From: Heliocidaris erythrogramma | Taxonomy: Eukaryota > Echinodermata > Echinoidea > Camarodonta > Echinometridae | Length of the DNA: 64,000 nucleotides | NCBI GenBank assembly: GCA_025617745.1 | Contig: CM046868.1 | Coordinates: 22,063,608-22,127,607, forward strand | Direction: 5' to 3' | Shown here: piece by piece, positions 24,101 through 32,175 of the stretch | How the letters are laid out: each line of letters starts with the position of its first letter | Numbering within the stretch: the first letter of the stretch is position 1 | Program-made: the position numbers and the translations under genes | The notes under the pieces: model-generated | The model's input: the letters and a program-made list of their open reading frames with translations, nothing else | Database searches by the model: none | What the model was told of the DNA's origin: nothing

Positions 24101-27010
24101 AATTCCTCTTCAAAGAACTGTTTATTATTGAGTTGTATTAGTGAACAAAGTAGTAGCACAGTAACAATTCCCATTTGGTAAGTACTGTAGGCTCTGGAAG
24201 TGAAAGACAAAATTCAATTTTTACCTGGCACAATCTTAAAAGTAAATTAACAGGTACTTGTCCATGTACATGTACTTGTCTGACACGATGCATATTTTTA
24301 CAAAAATAATTCAATTATTTGAACAGCTGAATAAATTACATGTATACTGACTCATACAGTTAGCATGGAACGAACTTGAAAGAATTTTTCTTTTTTTAAG
24401 GAACTATTACCAAAAGAAGAAAAAGACTGACTTGAAAAGTTTTTACCCTCGAATGTTAAGCATAAAAATCCATTCCTCGGCATGAAGCACATAATCAGGA
24501 TGTGTAATATGCTTGAAAGCACAAGTTATCCAGTATTTCAGATTAGCCAGCATATTCAATATATACATGTATCTAATTTCCAACAGCAACATGCAGTGAT
24601 TAAAAACTGTTTCTGCACAATGGTTCTAGACGTCATTGAGTCAGGAGAAGCAAAGGCATTTGTAAACTGGTTTGCGGGTGCCTTTAGAAGGATTGAAGAC
24701 GGAAAGCAAGGCTTCCATTATCTGTCAATCTGTCATGTAATGATTTTACTTTGGCCCGACTCAATGCTAGCTTGAGAATTGACAATGGATAAAAAAAGGG
24801 GAATGGGTAAGAATTCACACAAACACTGCCGGAGATTCAACACAAAGCCTGCAAGGCTTGTAGAAGTTTTGGCCTTTTGCCCTGATATTGCTGTGATAAA
24901 GATACTCATAGCCCAGTCTGATCAGATATCATTCTGTCAAGCCCATTTTCATCAGTGCTGATTATCTGTTATTTCTTTGAAGCAAACTTCTTTGATCTTT
25001 ATTTAAAAAAAAAACTAATTCCATTTCCTTATCTTTGCTCTAAAAACTTATGTGTATCCTGGATGTGAAATCAGAGAGCAACAGCTGCAGGAGTTGTATA
25101 AAATACAAAGTTTTAAAACATCTTGTAAAATTCTTGTGACAATGTCAAAATTTGAGAAGGCTGAAAACCAAATGAAGACAGCCAGATGATCAGCCCTACC
25201 TGGCCTCCAAATATCTGGCACATGCATCTTTGCAATTGCTTTTCTTGTTTTCTAATTCAAGTAATTGAATGCAAATGAATAGAATATCAAGACTACATGC
25301 AGTGAGAGGAAAAAGCAAAATGATTGAGTAAGGTTACGTACCGCACTAGCAAAGTAGCAGCTGTGCTGTAAATAACAGTTGGACAATACAGCATTTTACC
25401 TCAACTTGCTCCAACAACAAACTGACATTCAAGCACTCGGGCATTCACGCAACACACTGAACGCACCCATTCGCTCATAACACAGCGCAGCTGCACTGCT
25501 GCAGCTAGCAGTGCAGTGCACAGAATTCCCCTTAGCCCCACGCACGTATTTACAACATTCACTGAGTCACACTTTTATCCAACACTTCCGCTGATCCACC
25601 TAATATATTTCAACACTAAGGGTAAAAAAAAATGAACCTGAAAATCTGGCCGACGGAGGTTGAATCAGAGTCTTCGATGATATGAATAAGTCTTTCTAGG
25701 TCGTGCTTTGGCTCTTCAAGAGATGCCATCATTTTCGGATTTCGCTCACCAGCGGTCGGCTAACATAGGCTGCTCTTAATGCGTAGCTGGCTGGTCCGGC
25801 CGGTCGCATTATATACACGCCCAGCTATATAGCTTGCCTCTACCAATGAGTATACCTCCTTGATATAATAACGTGTGTGTCATTGGAGTAAAAATATAAG
25901 CAAATTTGACCTGCTGAAAGTTAATAATTTATGCGTAAGGGAAGTTGGTTGAGGGAGTTATCTTTTGCTATCAGCCTTTCGATGGATAGAAACTTCACCC
26001 TATTCATACAACATCGTATTTAATGACATAAAAACAAATGGCCAATCCGAGAGGAAAAGACTTTTTCGTTTGAAGGCGACATTATACCGGTTGCATGCAT
26101 GAGCTCCTGTGACAATAATTGCTCCGGTCTAACTTTGCCACGTTAAACATAACCCTAAACATAACCCTAACCCTAATCCTAATCCTAATCTTCGCATTGT
26201 CCTTAACAAAACAAAAAAAAAAATCACGACCTTGACCTTAACCTTCGACCTTTTAAGATATCTCTAGTAGGTCCATAATTATGTTTGATTATACCAACCC
26301 GGCGCCTGCTATTTTAGCGGAGGAGCTCGAAAGAGGCGCCACAAAAATCTCTCCTCAATGTTGTTCGGCGCAGAGCGGAGTGCATTTTTCACCCGGGTTT
26401 TCACCTAACCGTAATTCCCGCTGTTCAATAGAATAAGTTTCTCACCACAATGTAATGTGCACAGAAGAAAAAATTCATATAGAATTTTTATTTTTCACTT
26501 TTTGCAATAGGATAATATTCTCCCATCAATTTGACTGAGCCCATTATGTGTGACTAAGATTTTGTTTCTCGATCTCTGTTCAGTATAGGATACCAGTCAA
26601 CTGATAATATAAATCTGCGAATCAAATAGACCTACAGCTAAAGTTAGGACTTTCTTTTTGTCACTGATCATAAGAAACATAATTTCTCACCACCGATGAG
26701 AAAATGAAATGAGTACAGTTTAGGGGGTCATAAAATAGTCACGTATATAAAAACTTTGGCAGTGGTTTACGCATAAGATACAAAATTGTATAAACCGGTA
26801 AAGGCCTGTTAACGTGTAATATATATACTTGTATATTACATATATTATAAAGAATGCAAAAAATGCATACCTGTTGATTGGAGCTATCAGCTCATCCGAA
26901 TTCTCTATGTCATCTATCACAGTCTGTGTATGAGTCGTAGCTGCCTCCTCGCTGATCATGGTCGCAAATGAGACGACAAGACCAACTTTTTTCCACCGAG
27001 CTTCCGCCAT
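1..27010 (-). CDS. EXOC6: Exocyst complex component 6 (Sec15) gene, 3'-truncated by window edge
   Basis: Split gene for Sec15, the exocyst subunit that in known systems binds Rab11/Rab8-type GTPases on secretory vesicles and helps tether them to the plasma membrane. Sixteen coding-exon positions are seen on this strand, each with AG/GT borders and mutually compatible phases, giving about 648 residues with the upstream first exon or about 633 with the downstream one. The human protein is about 800 residues, so the last ~150 (part of the C-terminal helical Rab-binding domain) lie left of base 1. Recognisable Sec15 stretches are MCNFHYQGFVDSVGELL, MSDLKDFLESIRKHSD, VDFSPVYRCLHIYSVL, QIKEFIYACHKFS and GRASGYIIDIIRFL. 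The protein is soluble, helical and non-enzymatic, with no signal peptide or membrane segment. Whether it is the EXOC6 or EXOC6B orthologue cannot be decided; invertebrates usually have one Sec15. The intron between exons 3 and 4 is the longest (about 7.1 kb). Confidence 0.95.
527..1192. mobile_element. TA-flanked MITE (Tc1/mariner-like)
   Basis: Left end TGTGACCCGACGCCTCAAAA and right end are inverted copies over more than 30 bp (529-560 against about 1160-1190) with about one mismatch. Each end is bordered by TA (527-528 and 1191-1192), as expected for Tc1/mariner insertion. About 660 bp with no coding capacity. Superfamily assignment is inference from the TA only. Confidence 0.65.
1529..1678. 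mobile_element. Small hairpin-ended repeat (GGGCC-TTTCATAAA type)
   Basis: The left end reads tggggggcatttcatcaact and the right end caaagtttatgaaacaggtc; they are approximate inverted copies. It looks like a diverged member of the family seen more clearly at 59331-59459. Confidence 0.4.
1737..1842 (-). CDS. EXOC6: EXOC6 exon 15
   Basis: 106 nt, acceptor tcaaacag, donor AAG|gtaggt. Encodes TTGDNIHAAGLQSTNIFRDA then RSEAELEIYRRLNEK. The FRDAR...EIYxxLNxK pattern is conserved in Sec15. Confidence 0.93.
2468..2547 (-). CDS. EXOC6: EXOC6 exon 14
   Basis: 80 nt, acceptor tttttcag, encoding LVQVTVNTIHLENACKYLED then FISNITG, donor GG|gtaagc (phase 2). Matches LVQIIINTTHLEQACKYLEDF. Confidence 0.94.
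2548..2957. repeat. EXOC6 intron 13 with poly-T/poly-G junction
   Basis: A run of about 24 T passes directly into about 14 G at 2702-2740. The remainder is unremarkable AT-rich intron. Confidence 0.8.
2958..3179 (-). CDS. EXOC6: EXOC6 exon 13
   Basis: 222 nt, phase 0 in and out. Begins APYPRRLPFSEFVPKVYRQI, continues KEFIYACHKFSQDLHLTQTE and MIRKSTNVLLTRTLSGCL, ending CLGLTE before gtaggc. Core of the Sec15 C-terminal helical domain. Confidence 0.96.
3681..3786 (-). CDS. EXOC6: EXOC6 exon 12
   Basis: 106 nt, acceptor ccacag, donor AAG|gtaaga. Encodes DIFDEDNYTAMAVNSEAEYL then DLIRSFPFRDEKIDK, aligning with DIFEEDNYSPI...FPFQD in human Sec15. Confidence 0.93.
4534..4631 (-). CDS. EXOC6: EXOC6 exon 11
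   Basis: 98 nt, acceptor ctttcag, donor AG|gtaatc. Encodes SYGFNTTPLTEFLLDLKDQ, then YNEILMKKWVQVF. The YN(E)xLxKKW motif is conserved in Sec15 at the entry to the C-terminal domain. Confidence 0.93.
5230..5295 (-). CDS. EXOC6: EXOC6 exon 10
   Basis: 66 nt, acceptor ccccgacag, encoding AYCTDATLLLRIKNLVVLFV then QT. Donor ACA|gtaaat is slightly off consensus. It aligns with SYCTDPDLVLELKNLTVIF; the query is about two residues shorter at the junction with the next exon. Confidence 0.88.
5779..5899 (-). CDS. EXOC6: EXOC6 exon 9
   Basis: 121 nt, acceptor tttttttcag, donor TCA|gtaagt. Encodes FFVLEDHVLSTTEGLVTREY and then LDDLWNTALSKIGSTLRNNS. Corresponds to the FFVVEDHILHVTQGLVTRAY block in vertebrates. 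Confidence 0.95.
6453..6499 (-). CDS. EXOC6: EXOC6 exon 8 (47-nt exon)
   Basis: Acceptor ccttttcag, then YESLDHYKKYFHQIL, then GG|gtaagt (phase 2). Matches HETVDGYRRYFTQIVG of human Sec15. Found through phase and homology, not ORF length. Confidence 0.93.
6754..9798. mobile_element. ~3-kb long-TIR element containing a 325-bp tandem array
   Basis: Arms of about 370 bp at 6754-7135 and 9430-9798 are near-identical inverted copies; both include ttcgacctgcactcatcggg on opposite strands. Between them lies a second, nested repeat (about 7321-9323) with aligned blocks every ~325-334 bp. No transposase ORF is present, so it is non-autonomous. It sits in the intron between EXOC6 exons 7 and 8. No clear target duplication could be assigned. 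Confidence 0.8.
7321..9323. repeat. Tandem array, ~325-334-bp unit, nested in the 3-kb element
   Basis: The marker cagtatgttaccccca recurs at 7600, 7924, 8249, 8583 and 8914. Each unit has a C-rich run, a tagggccac block and the phrase accaagtttggttgaattcc. The array begins near gccccggggggcacgacgct and ends in a degenerate acgacgg-rich stretch followed by gccttaggctcaggtgagct. Short ORFs across it are artefacts repeated with the unit. Confidence 0.9.
10024..10173 (-). CDS. EXOC6: EXOC6 exon 7
   Basis: Encodes VSPQDKVDFSPVYRCLHIYS, then EREVFENYYRKQRTKQSKL to QPQGNT, ending at ACA|gtaagt. The acceptor is a tandem tag-gag, so the exon may start at 10176 with one extra Glu. The pyrimidine tract is interrupted by a CAT-rich microsatellite in the intron. 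Phase 0 in and out. Confidence 0.93.
10180..10625. repeat. (GAT)n/(GAG)n microsatellite
   Basis: Long imperfect GATGATGAGGATGATG-type tract in EXOC6 intron 6. It gives spurious His-, Ser- and Met-rich ORFs in several frames. It borders the tandem acceptor of exon 7. Confidence 0.95.
10875..11867. mobile_element. piggyBac-like MITE with TTAA target duplication
   Basis: TTAA at 10875-10878 is followed by aggtcccctg; the other end reads caggggacct followed by TTAA at 11864-11867. The 14-bp ends are perfect inverted copies. The interior, about 985 bp, has no transposase. TTAA target choice is the signature of the piggyBac superfamily. Confidence 0.75.
11985..12840. repeat. 149-bp tandem repeat carrying DR1 motifs
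   Basis: Four units repeat at almost exactly 149 bp, with the marker cctttgacctac at 12212, 12361, 12510 and 12659. Each unit also has tatggtgatacatacta and ccaagtttgaagtt blocks. The array ends in gatggaatggacggac and a gccaccttTGGTGGgc stretch. A single further copy is at 17738-17955. Confidence 0.85.
13179..13307 (-). CDS. EXOC6: EXOC6 exon 6 (linker region)
   Basis: 129 nt, phase 0 in and out: VQKRSTLETSAFMRARHRTV, then a polar stretch ending GDFMFEEEE. The donor reads gaa|gtatga, weaker than the others. In human Sec15 this is the variable acidic linker between the N-terminal helices and the VDFSPVYRCL block, so low conservation is expected. Confidence 0.85.
13308..14422. other. EXOC6 intron 5, no gene seen
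   Basis: AT-rich intron. A short telomere-like run cctaaccctaaccctatacc lies at about 13559-13583. No other repeat or coding block was recognised. Confidence 0.6.
14423..14627 (-). CDS. EXOC6: EXOC6 exon 5
   Basis: 205 nt, acceptor cttccatag, donor CAG|gtatat. Begins YYPALKTLEQLEHTYLPRV and ends IRKHSDWIGEEAMKQ. It contains the best conserved block of the gene, MSDLKDFLESIRKHSD. Phase 2 in, phase 0 out. Confidence 0.97.
15194..15239 (-). CDS. EXOC6: EXOC6 exon 4 (46-nt exon)
   Basis: Short exon with a ctggtag acceptor and AG|gtaagt donor. With the phase-1 end of exon 3 it encodes VLEMYCKLNDQIESKR, matching VLEMYSKLKEQMSAKR of human Sec15. Too short to appear as an ORF; found by phase and homology. 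It follows the ~7.1-kb intron. Confidence 0.92.
15441..15478 (-). other. Candidate cryptic or poison microexon
   Basis: A 38-nt segment in intron 3, bounded by tctttacag and aag|gtaaga, both good splice signals. If included between exons 3 and 4 it would bring in TAG after four codons. No conservation evidence is available, so it may be a chance pair. Confidence 0.25.
15479..17282. other. EXOC6 intron 3, 5' stretch without recognised gene
   Basis: AT-rich sequence with a short C-run at about 16003-16014. No coding block resembling EXOC6 or a transposase was recognised. Confidence 0.5.
17283..17738. mobile_element. hAT-like MITE with 8-bp target duplication
   Basis: Identical TTAAGGTT octamers at 17283-17290 and 17731-17738 flank a 440-bp element. 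Its ends are cagtgttatagcta and tagctataacactg, a perfect 14-bp inverted repeat. An 8-bp duplication and CAGTG-type ends fit the hAT superfamily. No transposase ORF. Confidence 0.8.
17739..17955. repeat. Single copy of the DR1-bearing 149-bp repeat plus its tail
   Basis: Matches the 11985-12840 array: acacctgcaatttt, tgacctttgacct at 17767-17779, tatggtgatacatacta, then gatggacggacaagccgaaa and a gcacc-rich end. The hAT-like element lies directly against it. Confidence 0.8.
18286..18665. repeat. Two diverged direct repeats of ~110 bp
   Basis: Segments at about 18286-18395 and 18537-18665 share cagttgccaaacaatggt-like and tggaaatcagtgacatttt-like blocks in the same order. The second has an internal duplication of gaagtgacatttacaggg. 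Confidence 0.6.
19481..20114. mobile_element. piggyBac-like MITE (TTAAAGG ends)
   Basis: Bordered by TTAA at 19481-19484 and 20111-20114. The left end agggaaattaacctca and the inverted right end aggacaagtaacccca are imperfect inverted copies. About 626 bp internal; no coding sequence. Confidence 0.55.
20940..21100. repeat. Hairpin repeat with catttgtccg ends
   Basis: The left end catttgtccgctaacaataa and the inverted right end acatttgtccgataaaga share an end and a taacgag block. About 160 bp, AT-rich, non-coding. Confidence 0.5.
21389..21863. mobile_element. TA-flanked MITE with TTCGCG-rich ends
   Basis: Ends ctgtataagctgatattttc and, inverted, ctgtataagctgttattttc form TIRs of about 25 bp with one mismatch, each bordered by TA (21389-21390, 21862-21863). 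Several tattcgcgtgttgttaaatt copies occur inside on both sides. About 471 bp. Confidence 0.7.
22379..22517 (-). CDS. EXOC6: EXOC6 exon 3
   Basis: 139 nt after a tag acceptor. It encodes DGVLQTNQSLQKSGNPVIEK and then an RNITATVDHLQTCLP segment, ending in phase 1 at a gtaagc donor. It corresponds to the human stretch ending RNITTVVEKLQLCLP. Heptad-like spacing suggests the N-terminal coiled-coil helices of exocyst subunits. Confidence 0.95.
23175..23340 (-). CDS. EXOC6: EXOC6 exon 2
   Basis: Acceptor ttctgttttcag, then AIQDGKGQQEFGEHLKARI, then DHDRDIERMCNFHYQGFV to AHAKRLK, donor AAG|gttggt. 166 nt; completes Arg from either first exon and ends in phase 0. The MCNFHxQGFVD block is a hallmark of the Sec15 N-terminal region. 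Confidence 0.95.
23341..25637. other. EXOC6 intron 1, no gene recognised
   Basis: AT-rich intron. A small self-complementary stretch lies around 25487-25520 (agctgcactgctgcagct). Two short ORFs (24482-24775 and 24779-24961) show no recognisable family. Confidence 0.5.
25638..25732 (-). CDS. EXOC6: EXOC6 alternative first coding exon (downstream)
   Basis: Tandem ATGATG at 25732 begins 31 codons plus AG before a gttcat donor. The peptide starts MMASLEEPKHDLERLIHII and continues EDSDSTSVGQIF. It aligns with the canonical human Sec15 N-terminus around HERILQEIESTDTACVG. It joins exon 2 at an Arg codon. A TATA-like motif lies about 77 nt upstream on the same strand. Confidence 0.85.
25809..25815 (-). 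promoter_or_regulatory. Putative TATA box of the downstream EXOC6 promoter
   Basis: On the minus strand this reads TATATAA, about 77 nt before the ATGATG at 25732. That would leave a 5' UTR of roughly 45-50 nt if transcription starts 25-30 nt downstream. The surrounding 100 bp is more GC-rich than the flanks. This is motif evidence only; no transcription start was measured. Confidence 0.3.
25816..26870. other. Region between the two EXOC6 first exons
   Basis: Holds a short run of taaccctaa and taatcc units at 26146-26190 and otherwise no recognisable element. It is the candidate promoter region for the downstream first exon. Confidence 0.5.
26146..26190. repeat. Short interstitial telomere-like repeat
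   Basis: aacataaccctaaacataac, then ccctaaccctaatcctaat. Variants of the CCCTAA metazoan telomere hexamer; too short and degenerate to be a chromosome end. Confidence 0.6.
26871..27010 (-). CDS. EXOC6: EXOC6 alternative first coding exon (upstream)
   Basis: ATG at 27010-27008 opens 46 codons plus AG before a gtatgc donor. An in-frame TAG lies upstream at 27058-27056, so this is the first Met of the frame. A second Met (codon 18, 26959-26957) begins MISEEAATTHTQTVIDDI, which resembles in length and pattern the short alternative N-terminus I remember for a vertebrate EXOC6 isoform (MLEEETDQTYENVLAEI). The exon ends in phase 2 (AG|), as does the downstream first exon at 25638, so both splice in frame to exon 2 and the junction codon becomes Arg. 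It is distal to the other first exon and implies its own promoter. Which Met is used is undecided. Confidence 0.75.
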
Positions 27011-27058
27011 TCTTGCAAAAGAAAACAAGTACAAGGGTCCAACATGGGCGTTCTTCTA

Positions 27059-29545
27059 CACCTATCTGCTTACACTGTGTGCCAAGGCGGTGAGATATTT
27101 GTGTACCTTGTGAGTCTGTATTTGTTTAGTGTCGCTCATGGAAAAGAGCGATTCGTTCTGGAAAAAAAAAAATAAAACCGTATACCACAGATTGGGAACA
27201 AAAGTCCACAATCTCCCTCTCTCATTGTATATTTTACACTTGGTTGATTCAGCTGACTAAATGCCCAGCACTGCTTGCTAGACTGTGACACAATTACTAT
27301 TGGTAGAAGAATATGGCGTGGAATAGAAAAAGTCTCGGAAAACGTGTTATTGACACAGAAAAATCGATTCATTTATAGAACGCATAATGAGGAAATACAA
27401 TTTTACGTGAAAAAACACCACATACAATCATGAGGCGTGTACGTGCACGTTCACAGTTATTGAACAATTTTAGGCATACTTTTAGTGTTTGTCATATTTT
27501 ATGCGAAAAATTGAATTTGACTTCTAAGTCAGTGCCAGGACTGTGGTCTCAGTACAAGCTAACTTGTTTATTACCATGCACCAACATTACCGTGGTACGA
27601 ATTTCAGACTGGTCTAAAACTGCTATAAACATCCCACCTTGGCATGAACAGATGTCTGGGTGTTTTCCACGTCTATATATTCGTCAACATGTCCCGAAAT
27701 AACCCAAATGATACAGCCTGCTCCTTCTGAAGAGAAAATAACAAGTCCATGTATTAAGATTCAATCATCACCAATAAACAGCTTTTTTTCAGTGATGACG
27801 TATATGATATATTAGTTCTTTAGAGACTATACAGTGAATAAATCAATTCCTAGCTTATTCCCTGGAAAGTTGCATGAACAAGGCCTCATTATTACCCCGT
27901 GATTAGTAGCGAGCCAAGAGCTTATTATTATGAAACACCACACTACATGCAGGTCTTCGTATAATAACGAAACCATAATTGATAGAAGTCAGGCTAGCAA
28001 CAAGTGGTGTAGGGTGAGTCCAGCTATTGAATGGGCACTGGTGTCCTGGGGGAGGGGATGAAATTTAAAAAAAAACCAAGACCCTCGACTGAGATGCCAG
28101 CTCGGCTATGGGCAGGGTTGTTATGATCTTCTTTTTACTTTTCCTTTCCCTTTCTTTCTCTCTCATTTGCTCTTGATGTATTTTTCCAATTTGTTTTTCA
28201 CCACTTGACGGGTGTGGGGGGGGGGGGGGGGGGGGGGGGAGTGCCACGTGCTCCATGTAGCTACGCCACTGCTGTCAACGATCACTTTTCAAAGGCCCGT
28301 GGGTGTCATATTTTGTATGATTCCAGCAATACTGACTTTTCATTTCCCAATAAACGATATTATACGGGTTGTGTATATAGGCCTATGATTTCACAAACTT
28401 GTAATACAAACTACATGTCATACCTTTAAAAAATGACGAAAGGGCCTATAATTCTTTCCTTAAATTGCGGTATACATAGTTTACTCCGTGGATGAGCAAA
28501 GAGGCCTAAAATTATTAGAAATTAAACATGGGGCAACTTGCCCCTATACTCTTTCTTATACGTCATAATAGTATTTCAGCGAAAGGTATTATTACAAAAC
28601 CTTCTTACTTGTATAATCCTGCATAATCTGAGTATCATTAGTGAAAAGGAAATCGACAGATCAACCTTCTCAATGTATTCGAGAATGATCTCTGCGGTTC
28701 ATAATGCATTTATAGGCAATATCAGCTATATAAATCCATACATAAATTATTATTACATAAACTATTATTATATTATCATAATCATAACAATTTAAATTCA
28801 TAGGCGTGCACTGACAACGTTAATTAAATCTCATTGTTTATATTGCTATCAGGTGTAAAGAAATAACACCTTTGTTCACTAAATACTCAAAAGGTATATA
28901 ACTTTTATCGGACTGAAATTTTCACAATATAGTCGAAAGATATCAAATTTATTTGGAATAAAATTTATGATATCTCTTTGAATACTTTTCTTAAAACAAT
29001 GCTCTTAATATTTAATAATATATTTTGAAAAATCAAGGCTACAAAATTTGTGAGCATCAGTAATTGTCATTGTTCATTGCAGCTGAAATTATTTTAACCC
29101 AGAGTCATGAACAGTGGCGTAATTGGGGCTTGGCGTCAAGAGGGGAAAAACTTCCGAGGAAATGGTTAATGGTTAGCGGAAACTGATTGGAGGGAGATTC
29201 GTATTCTTCTTTTTCTTATCGCCAGCTCTCCAAACGTCACTCAGTGGGGGCCGGGGGGCGGGGGGGGGGGGGGGGGGGGGTACATGATTTTATGGGGTCC
29301 AGTTTTCCTCCATAATTCTCTGACAAGCACAACAAATAAAATACATATCAATTCTAAAAGAAATGGTGGGGGGGGGGGCACAATGTATACTTGTCTTTCA
29401 AAATCTTTTTTTTTATGGCAGTCTGCCCCTTGCCCCCCCCCCCCTTTGGGTACGCTAGTGGTCATGAATCATTAATGACATTGGACAGCAAAACGTCAGA
29501 AATGACAGGTGCGATGCACAATGGCAATTGTGCTCTGAACAATTA

Positions 29546-29576
<31 letters not shown>

Positions 29577-29810
29577 CCCCACACACACATTTTTGGTCAT
29601 AAAGTTTTCAAAAAGTAGAAATCTAATAAGATATTCAGAGCATTATTTTAAGAATATAATAAAGGCTATTTTACAAAATGTATTTCAACATCCTTGACAT
29701 CCTTCAATTTTACATTTTTAAAAACTCAGTTTGATACGAGTTTTGATATATAAGTTACTAACGATCAAATGTATCAAATACACCTATAGTAGATCTAACA
29801 CCCCCCTGGT
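27059..29810. other. Intergenic, upstream of EXOC6; homopolymers and microsatellites
   Basis: Long G runs at about 28217-28239 and 29259-29280, and a (TC)n(AC)n tract at 29548-29590. A fragment at 29280-29340 (ggggtccagttttcctccat) is repeated inverted at about 42145-42185. No coding gene was recognised. Confidence 0.6.
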
Positions 29811-30310
29811 TTTGCCGAAAGGGTGCGTTGGGAGCGTCGGGTCGCGTCGCGTTGACTGGAACGCCACCATTCGTCCAAAGCCCTCCCCCCGGTTTATGCC
29901 GAAAGGGCGCATTGACTTTTTCTAAATATTTTAATTATTATTATTATCATTAATATCAGAGGCGGATCCAGAATTTTTTAAAAGGGGTGCACAAATTTTC
30001 TGACAAGCAAAAAAAAAAAAAAAAAAAAAAAGGTTATCAGACTTTATCAGTTCTAATAAAGGGGGGGGGGGGGCTCAATTAATACTTTTCTTTCAAGGGG
30101 GCACGGGCCCCCTAAATCCGGCACGGCGTTATGAGATACTTTTTTTAAAAGCCTGAAAAAAAAATGGAATGGGGCCGCGGCCGATTCGGCACCATGGATC
30201 GGCCCCTGTAATATCATATAAGAAAAAGTCGAAACCCATCCTTTCGGCAAAACCGGGGGGCTTTGGACGCGACGCGACGCAGCCTACCCTTTCGGTACAA
30301 GCCGCGCATC
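29808..30310. repeat. Inverted-repeat region with GGTTTTGCCGAAAGGG ends
   Basis: Left: ctggttttgccgaaagggtg, then gggtcgcgtcgcgttg. Right: cctttcggcaaaaccggggg, then gacgcgacgcgacgc. The two are approximate inverted copies about 400 bp apart, with another ccggtttatgccgaaaggg copy at about 29890. The centre holds an A-run and a G-run. Confidence 0.55.
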
Positions 30311-30744
30311 GCAGCTGAAATTCCAGAGCACCTTTAAGAGCATGAACATACTAGAGTGAATTGTTAGTGGACTGGATAGCAAATACACAGATTTTATGGC
30401 CTTGGTTTGTCTCAAAGGGAAAATTCAATTAAAAATTAAAAGTCATAGTTAAAGAAAAGTGTTTAAGGAAGTGTCATAAAACTTACTTAAAGTAGAAATT
30501 CATACATTTTTTTATAATTACAATTTATACATCATCAGAAAGCTTAAACCCCAAGAATAAAATGATTCTATTATCAAGCATTGACACAAAAGTGGTAAAG
30601 TGAAATAAGCACAGTGAAGATAATACTTTTTGGAAAGAAGCAATGGGGAAGGACCGCTATGACACGCTATTAGGGAAATGAATATAATTGTTCAACATCA
30701 ATACAAAATATATTTCTCTTTTACAAAAGTATATTACTCCAGCC

Positions 30745-30945
30745 AATATATATTTCACTTTTAACAAAATTTATTTCACTTTTCACAAAAATTCATTTCA
30801 CTCTTCACAAAAATTCATTTCACTTTCAACAGAAATTCATTTCACTCTTCACAAAAATTCATTTCACTTTTCACGAAAAATTCATTTCACTTTTCACAAA
30901 AAATCGTTCACTTTTCACAACAATTCATCGACTTTCAAGAGGAAA
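30745..30945. repeat. ~22-bp minisatellite (ATTCATTTCACTTTTCACAA)
   Basis: About nine imperfect copies of attcatttcacttttcacaa. Related accatttcactctga copies reappear at about 32220-32270, on the other side of the LINE fragment. Confidence 0.85.
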
Positions 30946-31050
30946 TAAATTCCACTTCAAAAGAAAAATGCATTCCATTTGTAGGCCTATTTGTCTCGAA
31001 ACAACTTTGCTTGTCATGCATCTATACCCCGATCTAGACCCATACGTGTA

Positions 31051-32175
31051 CATTTATTTATTTATTTATTTATTTATTTATGATATTTATACAGGGTGGC
31101 TCATATCACCAATTTGGTGGTCTTCCATGAGGCCCTGTTTGGTAGCAATAAAACAAATAACATCAACAATAATCAATATATATAAATATACAAGCATAAA
31201 CACGTATAATACACATTAATCGGTATCCTCATTAGTTAAGTAATCATTCAGTAATATTCATTGACTATTTACAAGAATTTTCGAATCGAATTTTAAATTA
31301 AAGATTATTAGCATTGTAAACTGTGAAATAATCAAATTAAAATATGGATGATAACCACGCATCAAAATGAGGGGAAAATAATTAATTAACAACACATATA
31401 CCAAAGAAGTTGCTATGCATAATATCCCCATATAGTTCACAGCTTACATCTCCTCTGCAGATAACAGAGCTTTTAGAGTGTATTTGAAACTGTTTAAAGT
31501 AGGCAACATTTTGATAGAAGTTTCAAGTTGGTTCCATACTGCAATTCCAGATATTAGGGGACTATGTTTGTATGTGTCCGTCCTAAATTTAGGTACACGC
31601 AATGTATCTCTTACAGCATGTCTTGTGCTGTGATCATGTAGAGAGCTGACATGTTGTAAATCTTTTTTTAAGTATTCTGGTGCCACGCCATGCATTGCTT
31701 TATACATCATCACTGCACGTCTAAACTGGAAACGTGTCTGAATAGGCATCCAACCTAACCGACTAAACATATCTTTTGAGGATACATTGAATCCTTCTCC
31801 CAACACTATACGGGCAGCCCGTTTTTGAACCTTTTGTAGTTTAATAGTTTGTCTTTGAAATCTTTCGGACCAAACAGAGGAACAATAATCAAAATGAGGA
31901 AGGACGATGGAATTATATATAGAAGTTTCAGAGACCTGGTTGGAACATAACTTTTTGCTCGCTTAATTACACTAATATATCTTAATAACTTTTTCCACAT
32001 GTTCCGTCCATCGCAACTCCTCATCGATCATGACACCTAGACACTTGGCAACTTTAACTATTTTCAGACAACTGCCGTTTAGTGTGACAGAAAAATCCTT
32101 TACACTATTAATCGTGGTCCAGTAAGCATCACATTTGTCTTATCGGCATTAAGAACTAGACGTTTTTTTGTATAA
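31051..32175 (-). mobile_element. 5'-truncated LINE, C-terminal reverse transcriptase region
   Basis: On the minus strand the conceptual translation includes LNADKTNVMLTGPRL, then KCLGVMIDEELRW (the end of the RT palm/thumb), and then MYKAMHGVAPEYL, then AVWNQLETSIK and LNSFKYTLKALL. This is the usual order at the C-terminus of non-LTR retrotransposon polymerases. Frameshifts near 31806 and 32025-32110 break it and the catalytic YADD box is missing. The element ends in a tandem (AAAT)n tail (31051-31081 on plus, attt units). Clade not determined. Confidence 0.8.
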
